Part shown: positions 35,478-43,866 of the stretch, in pieces
How positions within the stretch are numbered: the first letter of the stretch is position 1
How the letters are laid out: each line of letters starts with the position of its first letter
NCBI RefSeq assembly: GCF_001278035.1
Contig: NZ_CP009452.1
Span: forward strand, 219,501 to 283,500
Source of the DNA: Sphingopyxis sp. 113P3
GTDB lineage: Bacteria > Pseudomonadota > Alphaproteobacteria > Sphingomonadales > Sphingomonadaceae
Direction: 5' to 3'
Length of the DNA stretch: 64,000 nt
Translations under genes and position numbers: made by a program
The notes under the pieces: generated by a model
Databases searched by the model: none
What the model was told of the DNA's origin: nothing
Seen by the model: the letters and a program-made list of their open reading frames with translations, nothing else

Positions 35478-35507
35478 CGATATAAATATGATATCATCTT
35501 TATATCG
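35478..35507. promoter_or_regulatory. 30-bp AT-rich dyad in front of the SPFH operon
   Basis: CGATATAAA (35478-35486) mirrors TTTATATCG (35499-35507), and the exact centre is the palindrome GATATC (35490-35495). It is a striking AT island in GC-rich DNA and overlaps where the SPFH promoter must be. It is probably the operator of the ribbon-helix-helix protein encoded by the second gene. Confidence 0.65.
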
Positions 35508-35778
35508 AAATTGCCGGCGGTCAAGCGGAATTGCGCGGGGAAATTGCGAAGCTCAGTCCCAACGCGATCGATCAGCGGGGACCATTCTCCCTCGATCGGC
35601 TGAAATTCGCGGCGGCGAGCCGCGGTGCCGGACGAGATCGGTCCATCGCGCCCGGTCGCGAGGGAAAAGCGGATGTTTCTCGTGCGCGCCGCCTTTGCCG
35701 AGGCCATAGCCGCCGGCGCCGCGTCGCAGCCGCCGTGGTCGCGGCGCGAGGATCAGGATGATGGGCCCGGCACGTTCT
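35508..35778. other. Intergenic stretch between the SPFH operon and the M3 peptidase gene
   Basis: Short open frames exist on both strands but none has a ribosome site or recognisable product. I see no hairpin terminator with a T run, although the stretch follows the stop of the peptidase gene. Promoter elements for the leftward SPFH operon probably lie at its left edge. Confidence 0.4.
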
Positions 35779-37977
35779 TCAGTCCCCGGTGGGAAAGCCG
35801 CGGCGGATCAGGAGTGCCTTTACGTCAGGGTCGCGGCCACGGAAGGCGCGATAAGCTTCGGCGCGGTCGGTTTCATTGCCTGTCATCAAGAGGATGGTAC
35901 GGAAGCGGTCTGCGACCTTGCGGTCCCAGGGCCCGCCCGCTTCGGTGAACGCGGCCCAGGTGTCGGCGTCCATCGTTTCCGACCAGAGGTAGCTGTAATA
36001 GCCCGCCGAATAGGCGTCGCTCGAAAAGAGATGGCCGAACTGCGGCAAGCGGTGCCGCATGACGATTTCTTTCGGCATGCCGATTTCGGCGAGTGTATCG
36101 CGTTCGAAGGCATCGATGTCGGTAACCGGCGTCGTGCGGTCGTGCAGCTTCATGTCGACGATCGCGCTTGCGAGATATTCGACGGTGTCGAATCCCTGAT
36201 TGAATTTCTCGCTCGCGAGGATCTTGTCGACCAGCGCCTGCGGCATCGGTTCGCCAGTCTGATAGTGGGTCGCGAATTTCGACAGTACTTCGGGTGTCAG
36301 CAGCCAGTTTTCGTTAACCTGGCTTGGATATTCGACAAAATCGCGCGGTACACCGGCGAGCCACGGATAGGTCACCTGCTGGAGCAGATAATGAATGCCG
36401 TGGCCGAACTCGTGAAACAGGGTTGCGGCATCGTCGAGGCTGACAAGTGTCGGCACGCCCTTTGCGCCCTCGGTGAAATTATTGTTGTTCGAGGCAAGAA
36501 CATTGCGTTCGCCGCCGAGCGTCTGCTGGCTGCGATAGGTGGTCATCCACGCGCCCGAGCGTTTTCCATCGCGCGCGAAATTGTCGAGATAGAGAAGGCC
36601 CACATTCTCGCCCGTCTTGAGGTTGAGAACCTCGAACGTCCGCACCTTGGGGTCGAAGACGGGAACAGTGCCGGTATTTTCCTTGAAGCCGAGGTCGTAG
36701 AGCTGGCCCGCCGACCAAAACATGGCGTCGACGAGCTTGTCGAGCTGGAGGTAGGGCTTCACTTCGCTTTCATCGAGGTCGTATTTTGCCTTGCGGACCT
36801 TTTCGGCATAAAAGCGATAATCCCACGGTTCGATGGTGATCTGAGGTCCCTTGCCCGCCTTCGCCTCGGCATCGGCGATAGCCTGCATGTCGGCGACCTC
36901 CTCGTGCACGCGCGCGACCGCCGCTGGCCAGACCTTCATCATGAGGTCCATCGCGTTTGCCGGCGTCTTTGCCATCGTGTCGGCCATGCGATAGTCGGCG
37001 TGAGACTTGAAACCGAGCAATTCGGCGCGTTCCTGACGGAGCTTCAGGATCTCGGCGATCGTCGCATTCGTGTCATTCGCGTCGCCATTGTCGCCGCGGT
37101 TCACAAACGCGCGCCAGACCTTTTCGCGAAGCGCGCGGTTGGTGGCATTCTGAAGCACCGGCTGCGCCGACGAGCGCGTATTCTTGATCGCCCACTGACC
37201 GGGCTTGCCCTGCGCCGCGGCGGCATCGGCGAGCGAGGCGACGAAAGCGGGCTCGAGCCCGGCAAGTTCGGCCTCGTCGGTGACGAAGGTGTAGAGTTTT
37301 TCATCGGCGAGGAGTTTCGACGAAAAGGCCGAGAACAGCCCTTCGAGCTTTGAATTCATCGCAACCAGCTTCGCCTTGTCGGCGGCCGAGAGGTTGGCGC
37401 CGTCGCGCACCAACTCGTCATAGCTGCGCTCAACGATGCGGATCTGCTGCGCGTTGAGGCCGCTGTCGTGGCGTTTGTCGTAGACCGCCTTGTAGCGGGC
37501 AAAGAGCCCCGGATCGAGGAAGAGCTCGGTGAAGAAGCTCGACAGCCTGGGGCTCCATTCGGCGTCGAGTTCCTCGACTCGCGGCGTCGAGACGTTCGAG
37601 GTCTGCACTCCCCAAAGTGCGTAGAGCCGATCGATCGTGTCGCCCGCGAGCATCATCGGGACGAACGTATTGTCGAAGGTCGCCTCTTCGGGATTGTCGA
37701 TGACCGACTGCACTTCGGCCTTGATTTCGGCCATCGCCTTTTCGAAGGCGTCGGGGAACAGCTCGGGGTCCATCTTGTCCCATGGGGGCACGCCCTCGAA
37801 CGGGCCGGTCCATTTGGCGAGCAGCGGATTTTCACCCGCGGGCTTGGTGGCGGCCGCCGCGGCGGCAGGCTCGTTGGCGGAGGCGGTCTGGATATCCATG
37901 GCGTTGTAACCCGCAAAAAGGGCGGTGGATGCAAGCAGCATCGACAGCTTGCGGCGAAAAGGCGCGGTGCGCGGCAT
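35779..37977 (-). CDS. Secreted M3-family peptidyl-dipeptidase (Dcp-like)
   Basis: The protein has 732 residues from ATG 37977 with GGAGAG upstream. A signal peptide (SMLLASTALFAGYNAMDIQTASA) points to the periplasm, unlike cytoplasmic E. coli Dcp. The zinc site HEFGHGIHYLL with a downstream Glu and the C-terminal FGHLFSSDAYSAGYYSYLWSE region identify a metalloendopeptidase of family M3A. It removes dipeptides from or cleaves short oligopeptides. No partner genes are adjacent, and the 225-base gap to the next gene holds nothing obvious. Confidence 0.95.
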   Translation of the reverse strand: MPRTAPFRRKLSMLLASTALFAGYNAMDIQTASANEPAAAAAATKPAGENPLLAKWTGPFEGVPPWDKMDPELFPDAFEKAMAEIKAEVQSVIDNPEEATFDNTFVPMMLAGDTIDRLYALWGVQTSNVSTPRVEELDAEWSPRLSSFFTELFLDPGLFARYKAVYDKRHDSGLNAQQIRIVERSYDELVRDGANLSAADKAKLVAMNSKLEGLFSAFSSKLLADEKLYTFVTDEAELAGLEPAFVASLADAAAAQGKPGQWAIKNTRSSAQPVLQNATNRALREKVWRAFVNRGDNGDANDTNATIAEILKLRQERAELLGFKSHADYRMADTMAKTPANAMDLMMKVWPAAVARVHEEVADMQAIADAEAKAGKGPQITIEPWDYRFYAEKVRKAKYDLDESEVKPYLQLDKLVDAMFWSAGQLYDLGFKENTGTVPVFDPKVRTFEVLNLKTGENVGLLYLDNFARDGKRSGAWMTTYRSQQTLGGERNVLASNNNNFTEGAKGVPTLVSLDDAATLFHEFGHGIHYLLQQVTYPWLAGVPRDFVEYPSQVNENWLLTPEVLSKFATHYQTGEPMPQALVDKILASEKFNQGFDTVEYLASAIVDMKLHDRTTPVTDIDAFERDTLAEIGMPKEIVMRHRLPQFGHLFSSDAYSAGYYSYLWSETMDADTWAAFTEAGGPWDRKVADRFRTILLMTGNETDRAEAYRAFRGRDPDVKALLIRRGFPTGD

Positions 37978-38202
37978 GAAGGACTCTCCCCAGGGAAACA
38001 GGTTGCGGCCGAAACCGGATTCGCCTGTCCTAGCCGGATAAGACGGCGGCGCGCAAGCGGACGAAAATCCTCCCTGCCGCGTAGCGGTGGAGAGGGGGAT
38101 ATCCCAAGATGCCGACGTGCTGCGAGCGCAAGCCCGCACGAGTTGCTTGGCCCTATTGTCAGCCCCGCAGGCAGCTATCTTCCCAACGCTGCGCGAGGGA
38201 GG

Positions 38203-39072
38203 TCAGCCGCCAAAGGCGCATTGCGCGAGACCGGGTACCTCGACGCGGAAGGTGAAGAGACCGCCGGCGTGCGGCTGGGCTGCGCGCTCCACGTCGGTCA
38301 AATTCTTGCCCGCGGTGGTGACAAAGGCGGTCTGGAGGTCTTCGCCGCCGAAAGCAATCATCGTCGGGCGCTCTACGGGGAGATCGACCGTCTGCAGCAG
38401 TTCGCCCGCTGGCGACAGGCGCACAATGCGCCAGCCCTCCCACAGCGCTGACCAATAGCAGCCCTCGGCGTCCACGGCGGCGCCGTCGGGCCGGCCATGC
38501 CCCATTTCGAACTGATGGAAGATGCGGCCATTGCCGAGCGTGCCGGTGGCCAAGTCGACGTCATAGGCGCGCACCGCGTGCGTCGGTGTGTCGGCGTGAT
38601 AGAAGATGCGCCCGTCGGGGCTGAACGCCGCACCGTTGCTCGTCGTCAGGCCGCCGAAGACTTCGGTAAGCGATCCCGCGGGGTCGAGGCGATAGAGCGC
38701 GGCCTGCGGGTTTGCCTTGTCCCGCGTCAGGCTGCCAACCCAGAGCCGTCCCATAGCGTCGACGCAGCCGTCGTTGAAACGCTGCTCGGGCATGGCAGCG
38801 AGCGCGGCGGGTCCGAAGGGGCGCGGCGCGGCGCCCCAGCTGTCAAGAAGGGCGCAGCCATCTTCAAGCGCGGCGACAAGGCCTCCGCCGACGCGCAGCG
38901 CGATGCAGCCGACCTGTTCGGCCAGCTCCATAACCTCGTCAGCGCCCGTTGCCGGGTCAGTGCGATGGATTTTCCGACCTTCGATATCGACCCAATAGAG
39001 GCGCTGCTCCTGTGCGCTCCAACGCGGCGATTCGCCGAGCAGGGCTCCGGCGTCGAGAAGAAGGTCGACCAT
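38203..39072 (-). CDS. SMP-30/gluconolactonase-family protein
   Basis: The protein has 289 residues from ATG 39072. The six-bladed propeller has the metal-binding set of the family: Glu in LLGESPRW, Asn in TTSNGAAFSPDGR and Asp in GRPDGAAVDAEG, with the sequences RFNDGCVD and PTMIAFGGEDLQTAFVTT. Likely activity is hydrolysis of a sugar lactone such as gluconolactone or L-arabinolactone. No signal peptide is seen from this start. A longer frame extends upstream but has no ribosome site. No sugar dehydrogenase lies next to it. Confidence 0.88.
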   Translation of the reverse strand: MVDLLLDAGALLGESPRWSAQEQRLYWVDIEGRKIHRTDPATGADEVMELAEQVGCIALRVGGGLVAALEDGCALLDSWGAAPRPFGPAALAAMPEQRFNDGCVDAMGRLWVGSLTRDKANPQAALYRLDPAGSLTEVFGGLTTSNGAAFSPDGRIFYHADTPTHAVRAYDVDLATGTLGNGRIFHQFEMGHGRPDGAAVDAEGCYWSALWEGWRIVRLSPAGELLQTVDLPVERPTMIAFGGEDLQTAFVTTAGKNLTDVERAAQPHAGGLFTFRVEVPGLAQCAFGG

Positions 39073-39186
39073 GGGGAGGACTGTAGCGTGCGTGGTCGCT
39101 GCTGCCCAGCGCGCTGCAGTGGCTGCAATCCTATTCGGTGAGCCGGGCAGGTCCCGGCGAGTTTCCTGCCGTAACGTCATTTCTAC

Positions 39187-39202
39187 TTGACGTGCACGTA
39201 AA
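39187..39202. promoter_or_regulatory. MerR/LiuR-like dyad upstream of the acyl-CoA dehydrogenase operon
   Basis: TTGACGTGCACGTAAA is a near-perfect 16-bp palindrome around ACGTGCACGT and resembles the type of site reported for LiuR, a MerR-family regulator of branched-chain amino acid and fatty acid oxidation. It lies 79 bases before the acyl-CoA dehydrogenase start and includes a TTGACG that could be a -35 element. Confidence 0.5.
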
Positions 39203-39280
39203 CGTAAGGTCTCTTGGCCGACGAGATAATAGCGGCCGACTCCCCCGCGTGCGTGCGGTCGCCTCAAGGAAAGGAAGACA

Positions 39281-40435
39281 ATGTCGCTCGATAAGCTCTC
39301 GCGCACCGCCTATAATGAGGATCATGAGGCGTTCCGCGCGACGGTCCGCCAGTTCCTCGAAAAGGAAGTCGCGCCGAACGCCGCACAATGGGCCGAGGAC
39401 GGCATCGTTCCCAAGTCCCTCTGGCCGAAGGCTGGCGAGATCGGAATGCTCTGTCCCACGGTTCCGGAGGAATATGGCGGGCTGGGCCTCGACTTTGGCT
39501 ATAATGCGATCGTCGACGAAGAGAGCGCCTATTATGGCCGCGCGACAACGGGCTTTTCGCTCCAGTCGGATATCGTCACCAGCTACATCGTCAAATATGG
39601 CAGCGAGGAACAGAAGAAGCACTGGCTGCCCAAGATGGTGTCGGGCGAGGTGATCACCGCGATTGCGATGACCGAGCCTGGCACCGGCAGCGACCTTCAG
39701 GGGATGCGCACGACCGCGAAGAAGGACGGCAATCATTATGTGATCAACGGGTCGAAGACCTTCATCACCAATGGCCAGAATGCGGATCTGATCCTCGTCT
39801 GCGTGAAGACCGACACCGAAATTCAGCCGGCGTGGAAGGGTGTGTCCATCGTGCTGGTTGAAGCCGACCGCGAGGGTTTCCAGCGCGGCCGCAACCTCGA
39901 CAAGATCGGGCAGGACGAGGCGGATACGTCGGAGCTGTTTTTCAATGACGTTCGCGTGCCGATCACCAACTGCCTTGGTGAAGAGGGCCAGGGCTTCATC
40001 TATCTGATGAGCGAGCTGCCGCAGGAACGTCTGTCGATCGCGGTTTCGGCCCAGGCCTCGGCCCAGCGCGCATTCGACGACACGGTCGAGTATACGCGCG
40101 AGCGCAAGGCGTTCGGCAAGCCGATCCTCGATTTCCAGAACAGCCGCTTCGTCCTCGCGGATCTCAAGGCAAAGCTGCAGGTCGGCTGGGCGCATCTCGA
40201 CTGGGCGCTCGCGCGCCACATGAAGAAGGAACTTACCCCCGAAGAGGGCGCCGCGGCGAAGCTGTGGCACACCGACCTTCAGTGGGAAGTGATGGACAAG
40301 TGTCTCCAGCTCTTCGGCGGGTCGGGATACATGAATGAATATCCGATCGCCCGGGCCTGGCGCGCGGCGCGCGTGACGCGCATCTTTGGCGGCACCAACG
40401 AGATCATGAAGGAACTGATCGGGCGCAAGCTCTGA
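39281..40435 (+). CDS. Acyl-CoA dehydrogenase
   Basis: The protein has 384 residues from ATG 39281 behind AAGGAAAG. It has the three-domain ACAD layout: an N-terminal helical domain, AMTEPGTGSDLQGM and FITNGQNADLI in the flavin-binding middle, and a C-terminal domain with ERKAFGKPI, QLFGGSGYMNEYPI and RIFGGTNEIMKELI. Overall it resembles long-chain or citronellyl-type enzymes. It performs the first oxidation of a fatty or branched acyl-CoA. Downstream thiolase, SDR and thioesterase genes on the same strand complete a small degradation set, in which an enoyl-CoA hydratase is missing. Confidence 0.95.
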   Translation: MSLDKLSRTAYNEDHEAFRATVRQFLEKEVAPNAAQWAEDGIVPKSLWPKAGEIGMLCPTVPEEYGGLGLDFGYNAIVDEESAYYGRATTGFSLQSDIVTSYIVKYGSEEQKKHWLPKMVSGEVITAIAMTEPGTGSDLQGMRTTAKKDGNHYVINGSKTFITNGQNADLILVCVKTDTEIQPAWKGVSIVLVEADREGFQRGRNLDKIGQDEADTSELFFNDVRVPITNCLGEEGQGFIYLMSELPQERLSIAVSAQASAQRAFDDTVEYTRERKAFGKPILDFQNSRFVLADLKAKLQVGWAHLDWALARHMKKELTPEEGAAAKLWHTDLQWEVMDKCLQLFGGSGYMNEYPIARAWRAARVTRIFGGTNEIMKELIGRKL

Positions 40436-40480
40436 AGCCTCGTCCCAGCGAAAGCGGGGCCACCTTCGAACCCATCAAGC

Positions 40481-40502
40481 GATCCCGGCTTTCGCCGGGA
40501 TC
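40481..40502. repeat. REP-like hairpin between acyl-CoA dehydrogenase and thiolase genes
   Basis: GATCCCGGC (40481-40489) and GCCGGGATC (40494-40502) pair around a four-base loop. There is no T run, so it is not a classic terminator. Short hairpins of this sequence type are frequent between sphingomonad genes. Confidence 0.7.
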
Positions 40503-40529
40503 ATGAACAGAAAGCGAAAGGAATTCCCA

Positions 40530-41699
40530 ATGGCTACAGCCTATATCGTCGATGCCGTCCGCACCGCCGGCGGCCGCCGCGGCGGCCGGCTTGCCGGCGT
40601 CCACCCCGTCGATCTCGGCGCTGCGGTCTTCGATGCAATCGCCGAGCGCAATGATTTCGATACATCCAAGATCGACGACGTCATCACCGGCTGCGTCAGT
40701 CAGGGCGGCCAGCAGACGATGGACCTTGGCCGCAACGCCGTGCTCGCCTCGAAGCTGCCCGACTCGATTCCCGCGGTCACCATCGACCGCCAGTGCGGCT
40801 CTTCGCAGCAGGCGGTTCAGTTCGCCGCGCAGGGCGTGATGTCGGGTACGCAGGACATCGTCCTTGCGAGCGGTATCGAGAGCATGACGCGGGTCCCGAT
40901 GGGCAGCGTCGCGACGCTGTTCATGAAGGAAGGTCTCGGAAATTATAAGTCGCCGCGGCTCGAAGAGAAATATCCCGGCATCATGTTCAGCCAGTTCATG
41001 GGCGCCGAGATGATCGTCAAGAAACATGGCTTCTCCAAGGATGACCTCGACGCCTTCGCGCTCGAAAGCCATCGCCGCGCGAAAGCGGCGACCGAGGCAG
41101 GCCTGTTCGAACGCGAGATCGTGCCGGTCGAGATCGAAACGGCCGACGGCAAGGAATGGCACAAGGTGGATGAGGGCATCCGCTTTGACGCGACGCTGGA
41201 AAGCATCGCGGGCGTAAAGCTGCTCCAGGAAGGCGGCACGATCACCGCCGCGACGTCGAGTCAGATCTGCGATGGGGCCTCAGCGGTACTCGTCTGCTCC
41301 GAACAGGCATTGAAGGATCACGGATTGACCCCGCGGGCACGCATCCACCACGTCTCGGTCACCGCTGGCGACCCCGTGATCATGCTCGAGGAGCCGCTGT
41401 TCGCGACCGAGCGGGCGCTGAAGAAGGCCGGGCTCAAGATCGAAGATATCGATGCCTATGAGGTCAACGAAGCCTTCGCTCCGGTGCCGCTCGCCTGGCT
41501 CAAATATCTGGGCGCCGACCCGGCGCGCCTCAATGTCCACGGCGGCGCGATCGCGCTCGGCCACCCGCTCGGCGCCTCGGGTGCAAAGCTGATGGCAACG
41601 CTGCTCAACGTGCTCGAAGCGCGCGGCGGCAAATATGGGCTGCAGACGATGTGCGAAGGCGGCGGCCAGGCCAACGTCACGATCATCGAGCGGCTGTAA
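40530..41699 (+). CDS. Acetyl-CoA acetyltransferase (thiolase)
   Basis: The protein has 389 residues from ATG 40530 behind AAAGGA. The thiolase nucleophile Cys is in DRQCGSSQQAV, the second active site is NEAFAPVPLAW, and the C-terminal GGAIALGHPLGASG and MCEGGGQANVTIIERL give the His and proton-relay Cys. It is a degradative or biosynthetic thiolase of the FadA/AtoB type. Its place between an acyl-CoA dehydrogenase and a 3-hydroxyacyl-CoA-type SDR favours beta-oxidation. REP-like hairpins flank it on both sides. Confidence 0.95.
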   Translation: MATAYIVDAVRTAGGRRGGRLAGVHPVDLGAAVFDAIAERNDFDTSKIDDVITGCVSQGGQQTMDLGRNAVLASKLPDSIPAVTIDRQCGSSQQAVQFAAQGVMSGTQDIVLASGIESMTRVPMGSVATLFMKEGLGNYKSPRLEEKYPGIMFSQFMGAEMIVKKHGFSKDDLDAFALESHRRAKAATEAGLFEREIVPVEIETADGKEWHKVDEGIRFDATLESIAGVKLLQEGGTITAATSSQICDGASAVLVCSEQALKDHGLTPRARIHHVSVTAGDPVIMLEEPLFATERALKKAGLKIEDIDAYEVNEAFAPVPLAWLKYLGADPARLNVHGGAIALGHPLGASGAKLMATLLNVLEARGGKYGLQTMCEGGGQANVTIIERL

Positions 41700-41721
41700 A
41701 AGAGCAATTTTTTCGTTCACC

Positions 41722-41760
41722 GGGGCCTGTCGAAGTCCACAAGGGCCTTCGACAGGCCCC
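41722..41760. repeat. REP-like hairpin between thiolase and SDR genes
   Basis: GGGGCCTGTCGAAG (41722-41735) and CTTCGACAGGCCCC (41747-41760) form a perfect 14-bp stem around an 11-base loop. It is a different sequence from the repeat at 40481 and probably belongs to another dispersed family. It could attenuate or stabilise the operon transcript. Confidence 0.75.
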
Positions 41761-41791
41761 GGGCGATCGGACTGAGGAAAGGACTGAACAG

Positions 41792-42574
41792 ATGAAACTC
41801 GACTCCACCGTATCGGCCGTCGTAACTGGAGGCGCCTCGGGGCTGGGCGCTGCCACCGCCCGCGCGCTCGCGGCGAAGGGCGTGAAGGTCGCGATCTTCG
41901 ACCTGCAGGAAGAAAAGGGCAAGGCGATCGCCGAGGAGCTCGGCGGCGTGTTCTGCGAATGCAACGTCACCGACGATGCCTCGGTGGACGCCGCCTTTGA
42001 AAAGGCGCGCGCCGCGATCGGGCAGGAGCGCATCCTCGTCAACTGTGCGGGTACCGGCAATGCGATCAAGACCGCGAGTCGCAGCAAGGAAGATGGAAGC
42101 ATCAAGCATTTCCCGCTCGATGCCTTCAACTGGATCATCCAGATCAACCTCGTGGGAACTTTCCGCTGCATCGCGAAGTCGGCGGCCGGGATGCTGACGC
42201 TCGACCCGATGGAAGATGGCGAGCGTGGCGCGATCGTCAACACTGCGAGCGTCGCGGCTGAGGATGGACAGATCGGGCAGGCTGCCTATTCGGCATCGAA
42301 GGGCGGCGTCGTGGGCATGACGCTGCCGATCGCGCGCGACCTTGCCTCGGAGAATATTCGCGTCAACACGATCCTGCCGGGCATCTTCGACACGCCGCTG
42401 CTCGCGGGCGCGCCGCAGAATGTTCGCGACGCGCTCGGCGCATCGGTTCTCAACCCGAAGCGCCTCGGCAATCCGACCGAATATGCCAATCTTGCGCTCT
42501 GCATGATTGAGAACGGCTATTTCAACGGCGAGGACGTCCGCCTCGACGGCGGCATCCGCATGGGTCCGCGCTGA
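41792..42574 (+). CDS. SDR-family 3-hydroxyacyl-CoA dehydrogenase (HSD10-like)
   Basis: The protein has 260 residues from ATG 41792 with GAGGAAAGGA upstream. The cofactor site is VTGGASGLGAATARAL with Asp in IFDLQ (NAD preference), followed by NCAGTG, and the catalytic Ser is in VNTASVAA. The Tyr and Lys are in YSASKGG, and LPGIFDTPLL follows. The sequence with SKEDGSIKHFPLDAFNWIIQINL resembles type 10 17-beta-hydroxysteroid/3-hydroxyacyl-CoA dehydrogenases. It would carry out the third step of beta-oxidation in this cluster. The next gene starts one base after its stop. Confidence 0.93.
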   Translation: MKLDSTVSAVVTGGASGLGAATARALAAKGVKVAIFDLQEEKGKAIAEELGGVFCECNVTDDASVDAAFEKARAAIGQERILVNCAGTGNAIKTASRSKEDGSIKHFPLDAFNWIIQINLVGTFRCIAKSAAGMLTLDPMEDGERGAIVNTASVAAEDGQIGQAAYSASKGGVVGMTLPIARDLASENIRVNTILPGIFDTPLLAGAPQNVRDALGASVLNPKRLGNPTEYANLALCMIENGYFNGEDVRLDGGIRMGPR

Positions 42575-42575
42575 T

Positions 42576-43013
42576 ATGGCCAAACCGGAACGCTGGCGGC
42601 TCGACGCCGCCAGCTATCCCGTCCACCTCGAACTGCAGACCCGCTTTCAGGATATGGACGTCAATGGTCACCTCAACAATGTGGCCTTTGCAGCGCTGTT
42701 CGAAAGCGGCCGCGTCATGATGAACCGGCAAGTCCGCCCGATTGCCGAGCGGGCGACAAACGAGCGGACGATGGTGGCAGCGGTCGAGATCAATTATCTC
42801 GCCGAAGGCAATTTCCCCGACCCTGTCGAGATTTCCACGGGAATTGGGCGGATTGGCACTTCAAGTTGGACGATCGTCCAGGCGATGTTCCAGAACGGCC
42901 GCGCAATCGCGACCTGCGACACGGTCGTTGTCTGCCGCACGGATGGGCAGGCCAAACCGCTGCGCGCCGAAGTGGTGTCGGAGCTGGAGGCCAATCTGGC
43001 GCAGCCAGCCTGA
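42576..43013 (+). CDS. Hotdog-fold acyl-CoA thioesterase
   Basis: The protein has 145 residues from ATG 42576, one base after the SDR stop. The 4-hydroxybenzoyl-CoA-thioesterase-like motif is clear in RFQDMDVNGHLNNVAFAALF, with the catalytic Asp, His and Asn-Asn pattern, and VEINYLAEGNF follows. It would release free acid and CoA from an acyl-CoA. Inclusion in the operon suggests recycling of CoA from slowly degraded acyl groups. Confidence 0.9.
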   Translation: MAKPERWRLDAASYPVHLELQTRFQDMDVNGHLNNVAFAALFESGRVMMNRQVRPIAERATNERTMVAAVEINYLAEGNFPDPVEISTGIGRIGTSSWTIVQAMFQNGRAIATCDTVVVCRTDGQAKPLRAEVVSELEANLAQPA

Positions 43014-43154
43014 CGGATCCTCGACGTTCCGGCCTACCCGGAAATTACGGCGTTATGGAGCTAGATCCGATTTGGGTATCGCGTGCCGGCAGGTTGAGGT
43101 CCGTGGTGAGAGATCGGTTAATTGTTCATCCGCTCGGAAGGGCAAAGCGATCGT

Positions 43155-43817
43155 CTAGATCGTCGTGTCCGCCTCGGGCACCGAGCGGATAAGGTCCCGC
43201 GCGAAGCCGATCAGCCCGATCTGGCGCCGACGTTTCAGCCGTTCGGCGCGCAAAATCGCCTTCACTTCGCCATAGCAGTCGTCGACATTGTCGTTGATCA
43301 GCACATAGTCATAGCCGTCCCAGTGGCTGATCTCGTTTGCAGCGCGCGCCATGCGCGACGCGATCACCTCGTCGCTGTCGGTATTGCGCGCCCGCAGCCG
43401 GCGCTCAAGTTCGTCCATCGTGGGGGGCAGCACGAAGACGCGCACGACGTCTGGCCCCGCCTCCTGGTAGAGTTGTTGCGCTCCCTGCCAGTCGATGTCG
43501 AACAACACGTCCTTGCCGGCGTCGAGCAATTCCTCCACCCGCGCGCGCGGCGTGCCATAGCGGTGGCCGAAGACATGTGCCCATTCGAGGAATTCGCCGT
43601 CGGCTGCCATCTGCTTGAAGGTGTCGACATCGACGAAATGATAGTCGACCCCATCCTTTTCTCCAGGCCGCGGCGGCCGCGTCGTGGCCGAGATCGACAG
43701 GGCGATGTCAGGGTCCTGTTGAAGCATCATCTTCGAGATGGTGGTCTTGCCCGCGCCCGAGGGCGAGGAAAGGACGAACAACACGCCTCGGCGGTTGAGG
43801 TGGACGCTATCAGCCAT
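43155..43817 (-). CDS. gmk: Guanylate kinase
   Basis: The protein has 220 residues. The P-loop is SSPSGAGKTT, the GMP-binding part reads TTRPPRPGE and VDYHFVDVDTFKQM, and further motifs are FLEWAHVFGHRYGTP and VLFDIDWQGAQQL. It phosphorylates GMP to GDP. It is convergent with the thioesterase gene across a 141-base gap and divergent from the DUF2585 gene 49 bases away. Confidence 0.98.
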   Translation of the reverse strand: MADSVHLNRRGVLFVLSSPSGAGKTTISKMMLQQDPDIALSISATTRPPRPGEKDGVDYHFVDVDTFKQMAADGEFLEWAHVFGHRYGTPRARVEELLDAGKDVLFDIDWQGAQQLYQEAGPDVVRVFVLPPTMDELERRLRARNTDSDEVIASRMARAANEISHWDGYDYVLINDNVDDCYGEVKAILRAERLKRRRQIGLIGFARDLIRSVPEADTTI

Positions 43818-43866
43818 GCGGGCTAATTGCGCGAGCGAGGGCGGCGGTCAAGCGGGAAGGGGCGCG

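Noticed and set aside
35758..37353. 531-codon plus-strand frame over the M3 peptidase gene
   Set aside because: It is antisense to the HEFGH-containing peptidase and has no motifs of its own.
43014..43154. Possible small RNA between the thioesterase gene and gmk
   Set aside because: The gap has no T-tailed hairpin and no promoter-like elements. It is most simply a convergent intergenic spacer.
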